From contig JABEVL010000047.1 of assembly GCA_013043995.1 (NCBI GenBank), positions 1-14,815 on the forward strand: a stretch of DNA of 14,815 nucleotides. The letters run 5' to 3'. The translations under genes and the position numbers were made by a program. Source of the stretch: Spirochaetales bacterium (GTDB lineage Bacteria > Spirochaetota > Spirochaetia > JABEVK01). Below, piece by piece: positions 1 to 7,786 of the stretch (its first letter is position 1; the number at the start of each line of letters is the position of its first letter). A model generated the notes under the pieces. The model was not told the origin of the DNA and made no database searches. It saw nothing but the letters and a program-made list of their open reading frames with translations.

Positions 1-528
1 GCCTTGCTGGACTTGTTCAAGAACCCGGCCATAGTCGCCAGGATCACAAACAGCAGCCACCCTCAGAAAATTCTTGGCCGAGGCCCTCAACATGCAAGGC
101 CCACCGATGTCAATATTGCTTCGGGCGTCCTCCAGGGTGGCACCGGGTTCAGCCACGGTGGCTTCAAAAGGGTAGAGGTTGACCACAACAAGATCAAGCG
201 GAAAGGCGTGGTTGCGTTCTAAATCCTGACGGTGAGAGTCATTGTAGGTTTCGCTTAAAAGCCCTAAGTACAACTTGAAGTCCAGCGTTTTGACCAGCCC
301 CCCCTGCATTTCAGGCTGCCCCGTGTATTCCGACACGGAAATAAGACGACCCGCCGGGGCTATTTTCTTGAGTTTATCGTAGGTTCCACCTGTCGAATAA
401 ATCACAAAGTCAGGAACCAACCTCCAGAGTTCCTGGACGAAGGCTTCAAGACCCGTCTTGTCCGAAACGCTGATCAAGCCTCTTTTGAGCTGAATCCAGT
501 CGTCAATTTTATGAACTCTATTTAACAT
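1..528 (-). CDS. purH: Bifunctional purine biosynthesis protein PurH, N-terminal IMP cyclohydrolase part (partial)
   Basis: PurH carries out the last two steps of IMP synthesis: AICAR formylation with 10-formyl-THF, then ring closure. Only the first 176 residues are in the window, covering the cyclohydrolase (MGS-like) domain; the gene runs off the left edge, so the transformylase half is not seen. Recognisable motifs are LISVSDKTGL (18-27), IYSTGGTYDKL (43-53), VVVNLYPFEAT (114-124) and SNIDIGGPCMLRASAKN (137-153). The residues matching the known catalytic set (Lys in VKTL, Tyr in NLYPF, Asp in IDIGG, Lys in SAKN) are present at K80, Y119, D140 and K152. The loop that is usually GRVKTLHPKIHGG instead reads GGLVKTLDFKLYLG, an unusual variant. 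The ATG at 526-528 follows an AAGGAAGG ribosome site. It lies 12 nt after the stop of the phosphatase gene, so the two are probably co-transcribed with folD. Confidence 0.9.
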   Translation of the reverse strand, partial: MLNRVHKIDDWIQLKRGLISVSDKTGLEAFVQELWRLVPDFVIYSTGGTYDKLKKIAPAGRLISVSEYTGQPEMQGGLVKTLDFKLYLGLLSETYNDSHRQDLERNHAFPLDLVVVNLYPFEATVAEPGATLEDARSNIDIGGPCMLRASAKNFLRVAAVCDPGDYGRVLEQVQQG

Positions 529-540
529 TGCCCTTCCTTT

Positions 541-2121
541 TTAGTTGATTTCGAGTTTTGAAAGGAGTTCCCGAACGTCCTTATAATCACCGTGAATATC
601 AAGAACTTTTTTCCAGCAGTGGCCAGCCTGATCGAAGTTTTTCTGGTTGTGGTAGACGATGCCAAGGTAGTAATAACTCTTGTACGCCCGCGGATCGAGT
701 TCGACAGAACGTTCCAGAAACTGGATGGCTTTTTTGTTCTCTTTCAGAAAACAGCAGGACTGACCAGCCAGATAATAAAGATCGCTTTCCTGAGATCCCT
801 GAGAGATGACCTTCTCAAAGTCGCGGAGAGCAGCTCTAAAATCCTTGTCGAGAAAAGCCTTTTTTGCACGCCGGAAGGGATCTTTTTCTTGACCGCTTTT
901 CTCGGACGAGAACACGTCAAAAACGACGAGCGTTCGGTCGTCGTTGGGGGCATTCGTGCCGTAGAAAGAGTCAACGAGCCTAACGAGCTCCTCTACAGTT
1001 TCCTGGGAAGACTTACCCGTCTGGGCTAGCATAAAACTCTGGAGGCGGTCCGTTCCAAAGAACTCCCCAGAATCCGAACGGGCTTCGGTGATTCCATCGG
1101 TATAAAGGATCACCTTGCTGTCGGGTTCCAGGTCATAGCTCAGGGAGCTGTACGTCGCATCAGGAAAAACTCCAAGGATTGTGCCGTCGCAGCCGTCGCC
1201 CATTCTGAGAGGCTGATCTTTTCCTTTGACGACACACATCGCGGAATCGTGGCCGGCGACAGCCACGGTAAATTTCCGGGCCGCCAGGTCAATGACCCCA
1301 TAAAAAGCTGTCAGATAAAAACCAGTATCCGTGATGATGGCGGACATGTCGCGATTGACATTTTGCAGGACTTTCTCAGGCTCCCAGTAACGTTTGGTGT
1401 AGTACTCGAAGTAGGCCTTGACCATGGTCGTGATTAAGGAGGAGGGAACGCCATGGCCCGAGACGTCCGCGATGAGCACTCCGATCAGGTTATCGTCAAG
1501 GTGGAAGTAATCGAAGTAATCGCCTCCCAGCTCTTCAGACGGGATTGAAACACCCCATATATCCAGCCCCGGAAGTTTGGGAAAAACTCGGGGAATGATG
1601 GCCTTTTGCACGTTTTTGGCAATCCCAAGCTCCCTGGTCATTTTGGCCTTGTAGTCTTCCAGAATGACATTCTGCTCGTTGATCTTTTTCATTGCAGCAT
1701 CCAGGGCATTTGTCACCTGGATAAAATTATCAAAACTTGATTCAATGACCTTTTCAAAGGCCTTTTTATTGGTAACGTCTTGAAAAATAAGGGCCAGGTA
1801 CTCGACACCTTCGTCGGCTACCTTTTTGCCCGCAATGTGGACGGCAACCTTTTCCTCCCGAACGTTGGTAAGAACGACGTCCAGATCGTCGAAAGCTTCG
1901 GTGAGGGCTGAAAGACTTTTTTCACGCACACGGGCGTTCACCTCTTTAACAGGAAAAAGTCGGTCGTAAAAAGCGTCGCCGACAAGGTCGGTTTCGGCAT
2001 ACCCCGTGAGGTCAAGAAAGGTCTTGCTCAAAAAAACCGGAGACCCCTTGATGTCCAGCAGGATAAACCCAAAAGGCATCTGGTTGTAAAGATTAGCTAA
2101 TCGAACGGATGAAATTTCCAT
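541..2121 (-). CDS. PAS - SpoIIE/RsbU-type Ser/Thr phosphatase - TPR signalling protein
   Basis: This 526-residue soluble protein has three parts. A PAS domain lies at about 5-118 (LDLTGYAETDLVG, ending LIFQDVTNKK). A likely coiled-coil linker follows at about 119-165. A PPM/SpoIIE phosphatase domain spans about 165-403, and two or three TPR-like helical repeats fill about 416-526 (LYYLAGQSCCFLKENKKAI, YYYLGIVYHNQKNFDQA). Metal-binding and catalytic motifs are intact: GGDYFD (199-204), IADVSGHGVPSSL (217-229), LYTDGITEAR (339-348) and DDRTLVVF (394-401). The usual AGHN reads AGHD (289-292). Family members dephosphorylate STAS-type anti-anti-sigma proteins or similar partners after sensing a signal through the N-terminal domain. 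No RsbV/RsbW-like partner is in this window, so the target is unknown. The start is 12 nt after folD stops, with a GAGG site overlapping the folD stop codon, which suggests translational coupling. Confidence 0.85.
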   Translation of the reverse strand: MEISSVRLANLYNQMPFGFILLDIKGSPVFLSKTFLDLTGYAETDLVGDAFYDRLFPVKEVNARVREKSLSALTEAFDDLDVVLTNVREEKVAVHIAGKKVADEGVEYLALIFQDVTNKKAFEKVIESSFDNFIQVTNALDAAMKKINEQNVILEDYKAKMTRELGIAKNVQKAIIPRVFPKLPGLDIWGVSIPSEELGGDYFDYFHLDDNLIGVLIADVSGHGVPSSLITTMVKAYFEYYTKRYWEPEKVLQNVNRDMSAIITDTGFYLTAFYGVIDLAARKFTVAVAGHDSAMCVVKGKDQPLRMGDGCDGTILGVFPDATYSSLSYDLEPDSKVILYTDGITEARSDSGEFFGTDRLQSFMLAQTGKSSQETVEELVRLVDSFYGTNAPNDDRTLVVFDVFSSEKSGQEKDPFRRAKKAFLDKDFRAALRDFEKVISQGSQESDLYYLAGQSCCFLKENKKAIQFLERSVELDPRAYKSYYYLGIVYHNQKNFDQAGHCWKKVLDIHGDYKDVRELLSKLEIN

Positions 2122-2133
2122 CTACCAACTACC

Positions 2134-3024
2134 TCAAAGTGGAAAAGCGATACCATGCCGGCGGCAAGCTGATAGAACTGTGTTGTACATCAACATCGTG
2201 ATCGTCATGGGGCCGACTCCTCCGGGTACGGGAGTGATGGCAGAGGCCAAGAGCGCGACCTCGTCATAATCAACGTCACCGATAAGTCGAAAGCCCTTCG
2301 GATTGGTGAGATCTTCGATACGGTTCACCCCGACGTCGATCACGCACGCTCCCGGCTTCACCATTTCTGCGGTGACCGTATGAGGTCGTCCAGCAGCTGC
2401 GATGATGATGTCTGCCCTGCGGAGATGAACCGCAAGGTCTTTTGTTTTTGTGTGGCAAACGGTCACCGTAGCGTTGTAGGGCTGTTGCATCAAAAGCAGG
2501 GCGAGGGGCTTGCCCACGATATTGCTACGGCCAACGATCACGACTTCAGCTCCCGAGAGGGTGACATGGGCCTTTTCAAGGAGTTTGAGGATGCCAAAAG
2601 GTGTGCAAGGCAAGAAAGTCTCTTCACCCAGCACCATCTTTCCAACTGAAACGGGATGAAATCCGTCAACATCTTTGTCAGGATTGATATTTTGAAGTAT
2701 TTCCTGGGCGTTGATGTGCTGCGGCAAGGGAAGTTGCACCAGGATTCCGTGCACGTCGGGGTTGGCGTTCAGTTGAGAGATCAGGGACAAAAGCTCTGCC
2801 TGAGACGTGGCCGCACTTAAATGATGATCAAATGAACGCATACCCAATTCACGACAGGTGCGCTCTTTTCCCAGGACGTAGGAGGAACTCGCAGGGTCAT
2901 CACCCAACAGAACAACCGCCAAACCTGGAACGACCCCGTTCTGAGCCAAAGAACTGACGGTTTCTTTAAGACTTTGCCGAAGTTCTTGAGCTAAGGTTTT
3001 TCCGCTTAAAACAGCTGCAGTCAT
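2134..3024 (-). CDS. folD: Bifunctional methylenetetrahydrofolate dehydrogenase / methenyltetrahydrofolate cyclohydrolase
   Basis: FolD interconverts 5,10-methylene-THF, 5,10-methenyl-THF and 10-formyl-THF with NADP(H) in the cytosol. At 296 residues it has the usual length. Family motifs are all present: SSYVLGKER (47-55), DVHGILVQLPLPQHI (90-104), NPDKDVDGFHP (114-124), the Rossmann motif VIVGRSNIVGKP (162-173), VIDVGVNR (228-235) and ITPVPGGVGPMTITML (263-278). The residues matching the well-studied catalytic set are Y49, K53, Q97 and D120, so it should be active in both steps. It is the first gene of a probable folD-phosphatase-purH operon; its product 10-formyl-THF is the formyl donor for PurH, two genes downstream. 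The ATG at 3022-3024 has a GGAG site 9 nt upstream. A candidate promoter lies in the 129-nt gap to the divergent barrel gene. Confidence 0.95.
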   Translation of the reverse strand: MTAAVLSGKTLAQELRQSLKETVSSLAQNGVVPGLAVVLLGDDPASSSYVLGKERTCRELGMRSFDHHLSAATSQAELLSLISQLNANPDVHGILVQLPLPQHINAQEILQNINPDKDVDGFHPVSVGKMVLGEETFLPCTPFGILKLLEKAHVTLSGAEVVIVGRSNIVGKPLALLLMQQPYNATVTVCHTKTKDLAVHLRRADIIIAAAGRPHTVTAEMVKPGACVIDVGVNRIEDLTNPKGFRLIGDVDYDEVALLASAITPVPGGVGPMTITMLMYNTVLSACRRHGIAFPL

Positions 3025-3053
3025 GTAACATCACTCCGCTTATTGTATTTCTA

Positions 3054-3082
3054 CTTATATCTTACTTTCAGCTGTCTGGAAA
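3054..3082 (-). promoter_or_regulatory. Candidate sigma-70-type promoter for folD operon
   Basis: Read on the minus strand, a -35 TTTCCA (3077-3082) and a -10 TATAAG (3054-3059, five of six consensus bases) are separated by 17 nt. This would start transcription about 20-25 nt upstream of the folD ATG. A second possible -10, TACAAT (3042-3047), lies closer to the gene. Assigned by eye from consensus only. Confidence 0.4.
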
Positions 3083-3101
3083 GCAATACTGCGGACTAAG
3101 C

Positions 3102-3129
3102 TTGATTTTTTCAAAAAAAAAGTCACAAT
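3102..3129 (+). promoter_or_regulatory. Candidate promoter with A9 tract in the spacer, for the outer-membrane/lipoprotein pair
   Basis: A -35-like TTGATT (3102-3107) and a -10-like CACAAT (3124-3129), each matching four of six consensus bases, are 16 nt apart. The spacer contains a run of nine A (3113-3121). Transcription would begin near 3136, giving a leader of about 18 nt with the AGAGG ribosome site at 3143-3148. Change in the A-run length would change the spacer length, as in known phase-variable promoters. The assignment is by eye. Confidence 0.4.
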
Positions 3130-3153
3130 GGTGCGCACACTGAAGAGGTTGAC

Positions 3154-3756
3154 GTGAAAAAGTCCCTACTGACCTGTTTATTTTCTTTCTTAGTTCTGAG
3201 TATTTTACCGTCGTCGGCCTGGGCCGAGACTCAGGCCTACTTGTACGACCACAGACTCCCCGGCGACAGGTCTTTGACCCTGGAGATTGGGCCCACCTTC
3301 CCCCTGTTTTTTCAGCAATTTTCTGGCCCGACGGCGTCAACGAACCTCAGCGTCGGTGCCAATCTTGGCCTCGATATCGATATCTACATGACAGAAAACT
3401 TTCGCCTCGGGGGTGAGTTGCGCGGCATCGCCGCAGTCAGCCCCAACAACAACGTTCTTTTCATGGTTCCCCTGACCTTTAAAGCAACTTATGACTTCAA
3501 TTTTTCACCTTTCACAGTTCCTGTGGGTTTGGGTGCCGGTGCTTGTTTTACCAACTATCTTTCGGCTACGAACATCGAACCCATCTTGACCCCGTCTGTG
3601 GGAGCTTACTGGAACGTGAACTCCAGCTGGAGTGTCGGTCTCAATCTTGATTACCTGCTTGATTTCCAGCTTTATTTCGGCAACCCCATTCCCTCCAGCG
3701 AAAGCCGCATCGGAAATTTCCTGGAAACCGACGCCAGTGCAATTTACCATTTCTAG
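3154..3756 (+). CDS. Probable small outer-membrane beta-barrel protein
   Basis: This 200-residue protein has a clear Sec signal peptide: MKK, a hydrophobic stretch 4-19, and a likely cleavage after SSAWA at residue 24. The mature part is rich in alternating polar/apolar strands, such as LTLEIGPTFPLFF, NLSVGANLGLDIDIYM, FRLGGELRGIAAV and SVGLNLDYLLDF. It ends in ASAIYHF, a final aromatic strand like the C-terminal signal recognised by the barrel-assembly machinery. About eight strands would fit its size (OmpW/OmpA-like small barrel). I cannot assign it to a named family or give it a substrate. The start is GTG at 3154, chosen because AGAGG stands about 6 nt upstream and the signal peptide begins there. 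Its stop codon overlaps the ribosome site of the next gene, a lipoprotein, so the two are probably expressed together. Confidence 0.65.
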   Translation: MKKSLLTCLFSFLVLSILPSSAWAETQAYLYDHRLPGDRSLTLEIGPTFPLFFQQFSGPTASTNLSVGANLGLDIDIYMTENFRLGGELRGIAAVSPNNNVLFMVPLTFKATYDFNFSPFTVPVGLGAGACFTNYLSATNIEPILTPSVGAYWNVNSSWSVGLNLDYLLDFQLYFGNPIPSSESRIGNFLETDASAIYHF

Positions 3757-3768
3757 GAGTACCCCCGA

Positions 3769-5007
3769 GTGAACAAGACTCTGCAAACACTTTTATGGAT
3801 AGCGTTCGTTTTGCCCCTAATATTTTTATCTTCCTGCACTTACGGGTCGCAGGGCATTTTCTATGGGCTTGAGCACGAAACCAAAATTACAACCGGAAAT
3901 GGTTTTGGCTCTAACAGTCAATACATTTCTATCAGTTCCATGGCCCAAGATACGGTCGGAGCGACAACCTACTACCTCGCCACAGGGGGTGCCGGTCTTT
4001 TCTATGAACCCGTAGGAGCCGATAGTTGGACCCAAGTCTCCTTGCCGGGACCCAGAGTCGGTTCGATTGGAGCCTTGACGAGCGGATCAACGACTCTTTT
4101 GTTTGCCGTCACCGGGGACGATAACGACAACAACGCTCTTTACGCCACCGTAGGAGACTTCCGTTCACCCTGGACCAAGGTTGCCATCACCAACGGCGAA
4201 AACCCCATCAGTCTCGTCCCCGTTCTGGCCAACGATGTCAAAACCGTTTTAGCGTACATTCTCGTGACCCAGCTGACAGGAGGAACCGACGCCGGTTCCT
4301 ACGAAAACTTTTACCTTTTGACCCCAGCCGCCTCGGTTCCTGCAACGACAGGCACTTTCTATTCGCTTTTAAACACCTCGTCGAATTTTGTTGCGGGGAA
4401 CGGTGTGGGTTATCCCATTCTGGCCGCGTCGTGTGACCAGGCCAGCTTCACGGGGAACGTTTACCTGATGAGCGGCACCAACGTCTGGACGGCCAGTGTC
4501 TCCGGTGGCGGACTTGGGACACCCTACATCTTGGCAGGGCTTCCCTCCCAGATCTGGGGGGCCATGGCCTACGTGGGTGCGGGCGGTCCGGGGGGCTTGC
4601 CGAGCGCGGGCCTCCTTTTAGGAGACGCTGAGCAAGGCAACCTTTATTTCGGGTCTGTGAGCAATCCTGGAACCTCGACAGATTCCTGGACCCAGATTTC
4701 TCAATTGGTCTCCTCGGCGCGTAACAGTTACAGCATGGTGTTCCACTTCAACTCCATCGGGGTTTCCAGACTGGGTTCGGCCCTCTTCTTAGGGTCCGTC
4801 AAATCGGGCATGGGACAGATTCAGGGGGGGGCGTTCACGGCCCCGCCCACCTCGACCACCGTGAGCACGAGCAGCTGGGGGTCGACCCTCCTTGAGTCCA
4901 ATGGCATTCAAATGTTCTTTACCGGCACGAACGGCGATCTGTTTTTAGGAACCAACGGCTACGGTCTTTGGATCCAAGCCAGCGATGGCTCGTTCAGCCT
5001 CCAGTAA
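3769..5007 (+). CDS. Lipoprotein with beta-propeller-like repeats
   Basis: The 412-residue product begins with a lipoprotein signal peptide and a lipobox FLSSC, so Cys23 should be lipidated and anchor the protein in a membrane. The rest is rich in Gly, Ser and Thr. It contains repeated segments that look like blades of a sortilin/BNR-type beta-propeller: TYYLATGGAGLFY (67-79) with DSWTQVSLPG (85-94), NALYATVGDF (122-131), GNVYLMSGTNVW (229-240), GNLYFGSVSN (290-299) with DSWTQISQLV (305-314), and GDLFLGTNGYGLWI (389-402). Such folds usually bind proteins or sugars at the surface; no catalytic motif is visible. The GTG start at 3769 has AGGAG (3755-3759) nine nt upstream, overlapping the stop of the barrel gene. 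Cleavage at Cys23 supports this start. A run of eight G at 4824-4831 (codons 352-355) could slip and truncate the last ~58 residues. Family unrecognised. Confidence 0.7.
   Translation: MNKTLQTLLWIAFVLPLIFLSSCTYGSQGIFYGLEHETKITTGNGFGSNSQYISISSMAQDTVGATTYYLATGGAGLFYEPVGADSWTQVSLPGPRVGSIGALTSGSTTLLFAVTGDDNDNNALYATVGDFRSPWTKVAITNGENPISLVPVLANDVKTVLAYILVTQLTGGTDAGSYENFYLLTPAASVPATTGTFYSLLNTSSNFVAGNGVGYPILAASCDQASFTGNVYLMSGTNVWTASVSGGGLGTPYILAGLPSQIWGAMAYVGAGGPGGLPSAGLLLGDAEQGNLYFGSVSNPGTSTDSWTQISQLVSSARNSYSMVFHFNSIGVSRLGSALFLGSVKSGMGQIQGGAFTAPPTSTTVSTSSWGSTLLESNGIQMFFTGTNGDLFLGTNGYGLWIQASDGSFSLQ
4824..4831 (+). repeat. G8 homopolymer inside the lipoprotein gene
   Basis: Eight consecutive G form the codons CAG GGG GGG GCG (Gln352-Ala355). 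Loss of one G brings a TGA after about 11 codons, and gain of one G brings a TGA after about 24 codons, so either slip would remove the C-terminal propeller-like strands. This is the longest G run I see in the window. Confidence 0.85.
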
Positions 5008-5043
5008 ACCCGCTTTCGCGTCTAAACGTCACAACCCCTTCGT

Positions 5044-5071
5044 TTCCGCTCATCGCCATCGGTGAGCGGAA
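5044..5071. terminator. Inverted repeat between convergent lipoprotein gene and valS
   Basis: TTCCGCTCA (5044-5052) and TGAGCGGAA (5063-5071) form a perfect 9-bp stem with a 10-nt loop, in the 70-nt gap between the two convergent stop codons. There is no T-run on either strand, so it is not a classical intrinsic terminator. A bidirectional end or RNA 3' stabiliser is the likely role, judged from position and stem alone. Confidence 0.5.
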
Positions 5072-5077
5072 TGCTCG

Positions 5078-7726
5078 TCAGGACTGTAATTGCACGAGAT
5101 ACGCCTTGAGGCGTTTCAGGGTTTTTTCAGCTTCTTCGCGTTTGGTCCTCTCCGCTTCGACAACCTCGGCAGGGGCTCCCGAGGTGAACGCCGGATTGGC
5201 GAGTTTATTGTCGACTGACTGAACGTACTTCATCGTTTTTTCGATCGTTTTGGAAAGTTTCTCGGATTCTTTGACTACATCGACAAGATCTTTCACAAAA
5301 ACGTACGCTTCCCAACCTCGTCCCACCACCGTAACGGCACCCGGATGCACGCTTCCCGACGCACCCCAAGTCAGCTCCTGGGCGCCGATCAACATCAGAA
5401 TCAGCTTTTCTTGAGCGCGAAAGAAATCATGCTCAGGATGATCCGAATCCAGACCAACGATGAGGCGGATGTTCTTTTCGGGTGGGAGGGTGAACTCGCT
5501 CCTCAGGGTACGAATTCCGCGAATAAGTTCCTGCAAGGCGGCAAAGTGGGCTTCGACCTCGGGGGCGTCCCGCTCAGGAAGAGCTTCAGGATAGGGTGCC
5601 TGAACCAGATTCGGGGCGTGAACTGGAAGTTTTTGCGAGATTTCTTCCGTGAGGAACGAAAGAAAAGGGTGCATCAAACGCAGAGACTCTTCAAGAACGT
5701 AAAGCAATTTACTGGCGGCTTGACGTTTTATTGAAGGCTCCGTGGAGGCGAGATCAAGTTTTGATGCCTCAATGTACCAGTCGCAAAAATCGTACCAAAA
5801 GAAATCGTAAATTGTGTGGCCGACATCGTTGAATTTATAGGCTTGCATGGCCGTGTCGATGGAACGGATGGCCCCGTTCAGACGGCTGAGAATCCACCTG
5901 TCGGCAGGACCGTACTCGAGCTGGCTTCGTTCAAGGATGCCTTCCTCGGGAAGATTCATCATCAGGTAACGGCTGGCGTTCCATACCTTGTTGGCAAACT
6001 TTGAGCCGAACTTGAAGCCGTCCTTGTCCAAAAGTATGTCCTGGCCCTGAGCTGACAAGTATACGAGGGTAAATTTCAGGGCGTCCGCTCCAAATTCATT
6101 CACAATCTCAAGGGGATCGATCCCGTTTCCCAAGGACTTGGACATCTTGCGACCTTGCTTGTCCCGAACGAGCTGGTGGATGTAGATGTCGCGGAACGGG
6201 GCTTGACCGAGGAATTCTGTCCCCGCCATGACCATCCTGGCTACCCAAAAAAAGATGATGTCGTAAGCTGTGACCAGAGCACTCGTCGGGTAAAAGCGAG
6301 CCAGATCGGGAGTTTGTTCGGGCCAACCCAAAGTGGAAAACGGCCAAAGCCAACTTGAAAACCACGTATCCAGGACGTCTTCATCCTGGATCAGGCGATC
6401 CGAAGAGCATTTTTCACAGTTTCGGGGAGCCTCGGTCTTCACGTGGAGATGACCGCAGGACTCACAGGTCCAGACAGGTATTTGATGTCCCCACCAAAGC
6501 TGACGGGAGATACACCAGTCCCTGATGTTCTCCATCCAGTTCACGTAGGTGTGCTCCCAGCGTTTGGGGTAAAAACGGATCTGATCCTCTCGGAGCGCTG
6601 CGAGAGCTTTTTCAGCTAAGGGTTTCATACGGACAAACCACTGTTCTGAAAGGTAGGGTTCGACAACGGCTCCCGAACGGTAGCAATGCCCCACCTGATG
6701 CTTGTGCGGCTCCTGAGCCACAAAAAATCCCTGCTCTGTCAGCTCCTGGACGATGAGTTCGCGGGCTTTGACCGTTGTGAGCCCCTTGTAGCGTTCGGGG
6801 ACGTTGGGGCCCAGGGTTCCGTCGGGGTTCAGAATATTGATTTGGGGAAGGTTGTGACGCAAACCCGCCTCAAAGTCGTTGGGATCGTGGGCAGGAGTCA
6901 CCTTGACGACCCCTGTGCCGAACTCACGATCGACAAAAGAGTCGGCGATGACAGGAATTTCACGGCCGACAACCGGGAGGCGTACCGTTTTTCCGCCAAA
7001 AGAAGCGTAGCGCTCGTCGTCGGGGTGAACGGCGACCGCGGAATCACCCAACAGGGTTTCAGGCCGCGTGGTCGCAATTTCCAGCCAAGCTGATCCATCG
7101 CTGAGCGGATAACGAAGATGATAAAGGAAGCCTTGCACTTCTTTGTATTCGACCTCGTCGTCAGCGATGGCGGTTTGAGCCGAAGGGTCCCAGTTGACCA
7201 GATAATACCCCTTGTAGACCAGCCCTCGTTCGTAAAGGCGAACAAAAACCTCACGGACGGCTTTTGACAAGCCTTCGTCGAGGGTAAAACGCTCCCGGGA
7301 CCAGTCCACACTGGCACCGATTTTTTTCAGCTGTTGCGAAATGATCGCATGGTGTTCCTCTTTGACCTGCCAGGTCAGTTTGACAAAATTCTCGCGCCCC
7401 AAATCGTGCCGGGTTTTACCTTCTTTGGCCAGCCGGCGCTCCACGACCTGCTGGGTGGCTATCCCTGCGTGGTCGGTGCCGGGGACCCAAAGCGTCGGGT
7501 GCCCTTTCATGCGCCAATAACGTACGAGGGCGTCCTGAAGGCTGTTATTCAAGCCGTGCCCCATGTGGAGCACCCCTGTAACGTTCGGAGGTGGGATGAC
7601 GACCGCAAAAGGAGATTTTCCATTTTCAGGTAGGGGCTCAAAAAGATGGTTGTCCATCCAGAATTGATAGATGCGGTCTTCAAATTCCTTGGGCTCTAAA
7701 ACCTTAGGCAGCTCATTTGTGTTCAT
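5078..7726 (-). CDS. valS: Valyl-tRNA synthetase
   Basis: ValS charges tRNA-Val and hydrolyses mischarged Thr-tRNA. From the chosen start the protein has 882 residues, the normal length for class Ia ValRS. Numbered from that start: the HIGH-type motif is HMGH at 54-57 within PPNVTGVLHMGHGLNN. The editing domain carries TTRPETLLGD at 219-228. A zinc-finger-like Cys set lies in CESC (421, 424) and CEKC (437, 440). The second catalytic motif is KMSKS at 527-531, and a C-terminal coiled-coil arm spans about 815-882 (KESEKLSKTIEK to LKRLKAYL). The reading frame is open for 25 more codons upstream, to 7801, but those residues do not look like a ValRS N terminus. The ATG at 7724-7726 has GAGGA (7731-7735) just upstream, and the likely promoter lies inside the upstream extension. 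Convergent with the lipoprotein gene; divergent from the Smr gene. Confidence 0.96.
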   Translation of the reverse strand: MNTNELPKVLEPKEFEDRIYQFWMDNHLFEPLPENGKSPFAVVIPPPNVTGVLHMGHGLNNSLQDALVRYWRMKGHPTLWVPGTDHAGIATQQVVERRLAKEGKTRHDLGRENFVKLTWQVKEEHHAIISQQLKKIGASVDWSRERFTLDEGLSKAVREVFVRLYERGLVYKGYYLVNWDPSAQTAIADDEVEYKEVQGFLYHLRYPLSDGSAWLEIATTRPETLLGDSAVAVHPDDERYASFGGKTVRLPVVGREIPVIADSFVDREFGTGVVKVTPAHDPNDFEAGLRHNLPQINILNPDGTLGPNVPERYKGLTTVKARELIVQELTEQGFFVAQEPHKHQVGHCYRSGAVVEPYLSEQWFVRMKPLAEKALAALREDQIRFYPKRWEHTYVNWMENIRDWCISRQLWWGHQIPVWTCESCGHLHVKTEAPRNCEKCSSDRLIQDEDVLDTWFSSWLWPFSTLGWPEQTPDLARFYPTSALVTAYDIIFFWVARMVMAGTEFLGQAPFRDIYIHQLVRDKQGRKMSKSLGNGIDPLEIVNEFGADALKFTLVYLSAQGQDILLDKDGFKFGSKFANKVWNASRYLMMNLPEEGILERSQLEYGPADRWILSRLNGAIRSIDTAMQAYKFNDVGHTIYDFFWYDFCDWYIEASKLDLASTEPSIKRQAASKLLYVLEESLRLMHPFLSFLTEEISQKLPVHAPNLVQAPYPEALPERDAPEVEAHFAALQELIRGIRTLRSEFTLPPEKNIRLIVGLDSDHPEHDFFRAQEKLILMLIGAQELTWGASGSVHPGAVTVVGRGWEAYVFVKDLVDVVKESEKLSKTIEKTMKYVQSVDNKLANPAFTSGAPAEVVEAERTKREEAEKTLKRLKAYLVQLQS

Positions 7727-7730
7727 GATT

Positions 7731-7735
7731 TCCTC
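7731..7735 (-). promoter_or_regulatory. Ribosome binding site that fixes the valS start
   Basis: GAGGA on the minus strand, 4 nt upstream of the ATG at 7724-7726. The longer open frame starting at 7801 has no comparable site. This supports the shorter valS. Confidence 0.7.
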
Positions 7736-7757
7736 GTCGTTACAGGCTCGAAGGCGG

Positions 7758-7786
7758 ATTTTAGCAAAATTATCAAAATACGACAA
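7758..7786 (-). promoter_or_regulatory. Candidate promoter for valS
   Basis: On the minus strand, -35 TTGTCG (7781-7786) and -10 TAAAAT (7758-7763, five of six) are 17 nt apart. The expected start is near 7751, giving a leader of about 25 nt before the valS ATG. No T-box-like leader fits in this short space. Assigned by eye. Confidence 0.45.

Noticed and set aside
592..1029. Open frame of 145 codons opposite the phosphatase gene
   Set aside because: The opposite strand encodes a clear phosphatase/TPR protein with all motifs; the antisense product resembles nothing.
5008..5077. Classical intrinsic terminator between the lipoprotein gene and valS
   Set aside because: The hairpin is real, but neither strand has a following T-run; listed as an inverted repeat with a possible termination role only.
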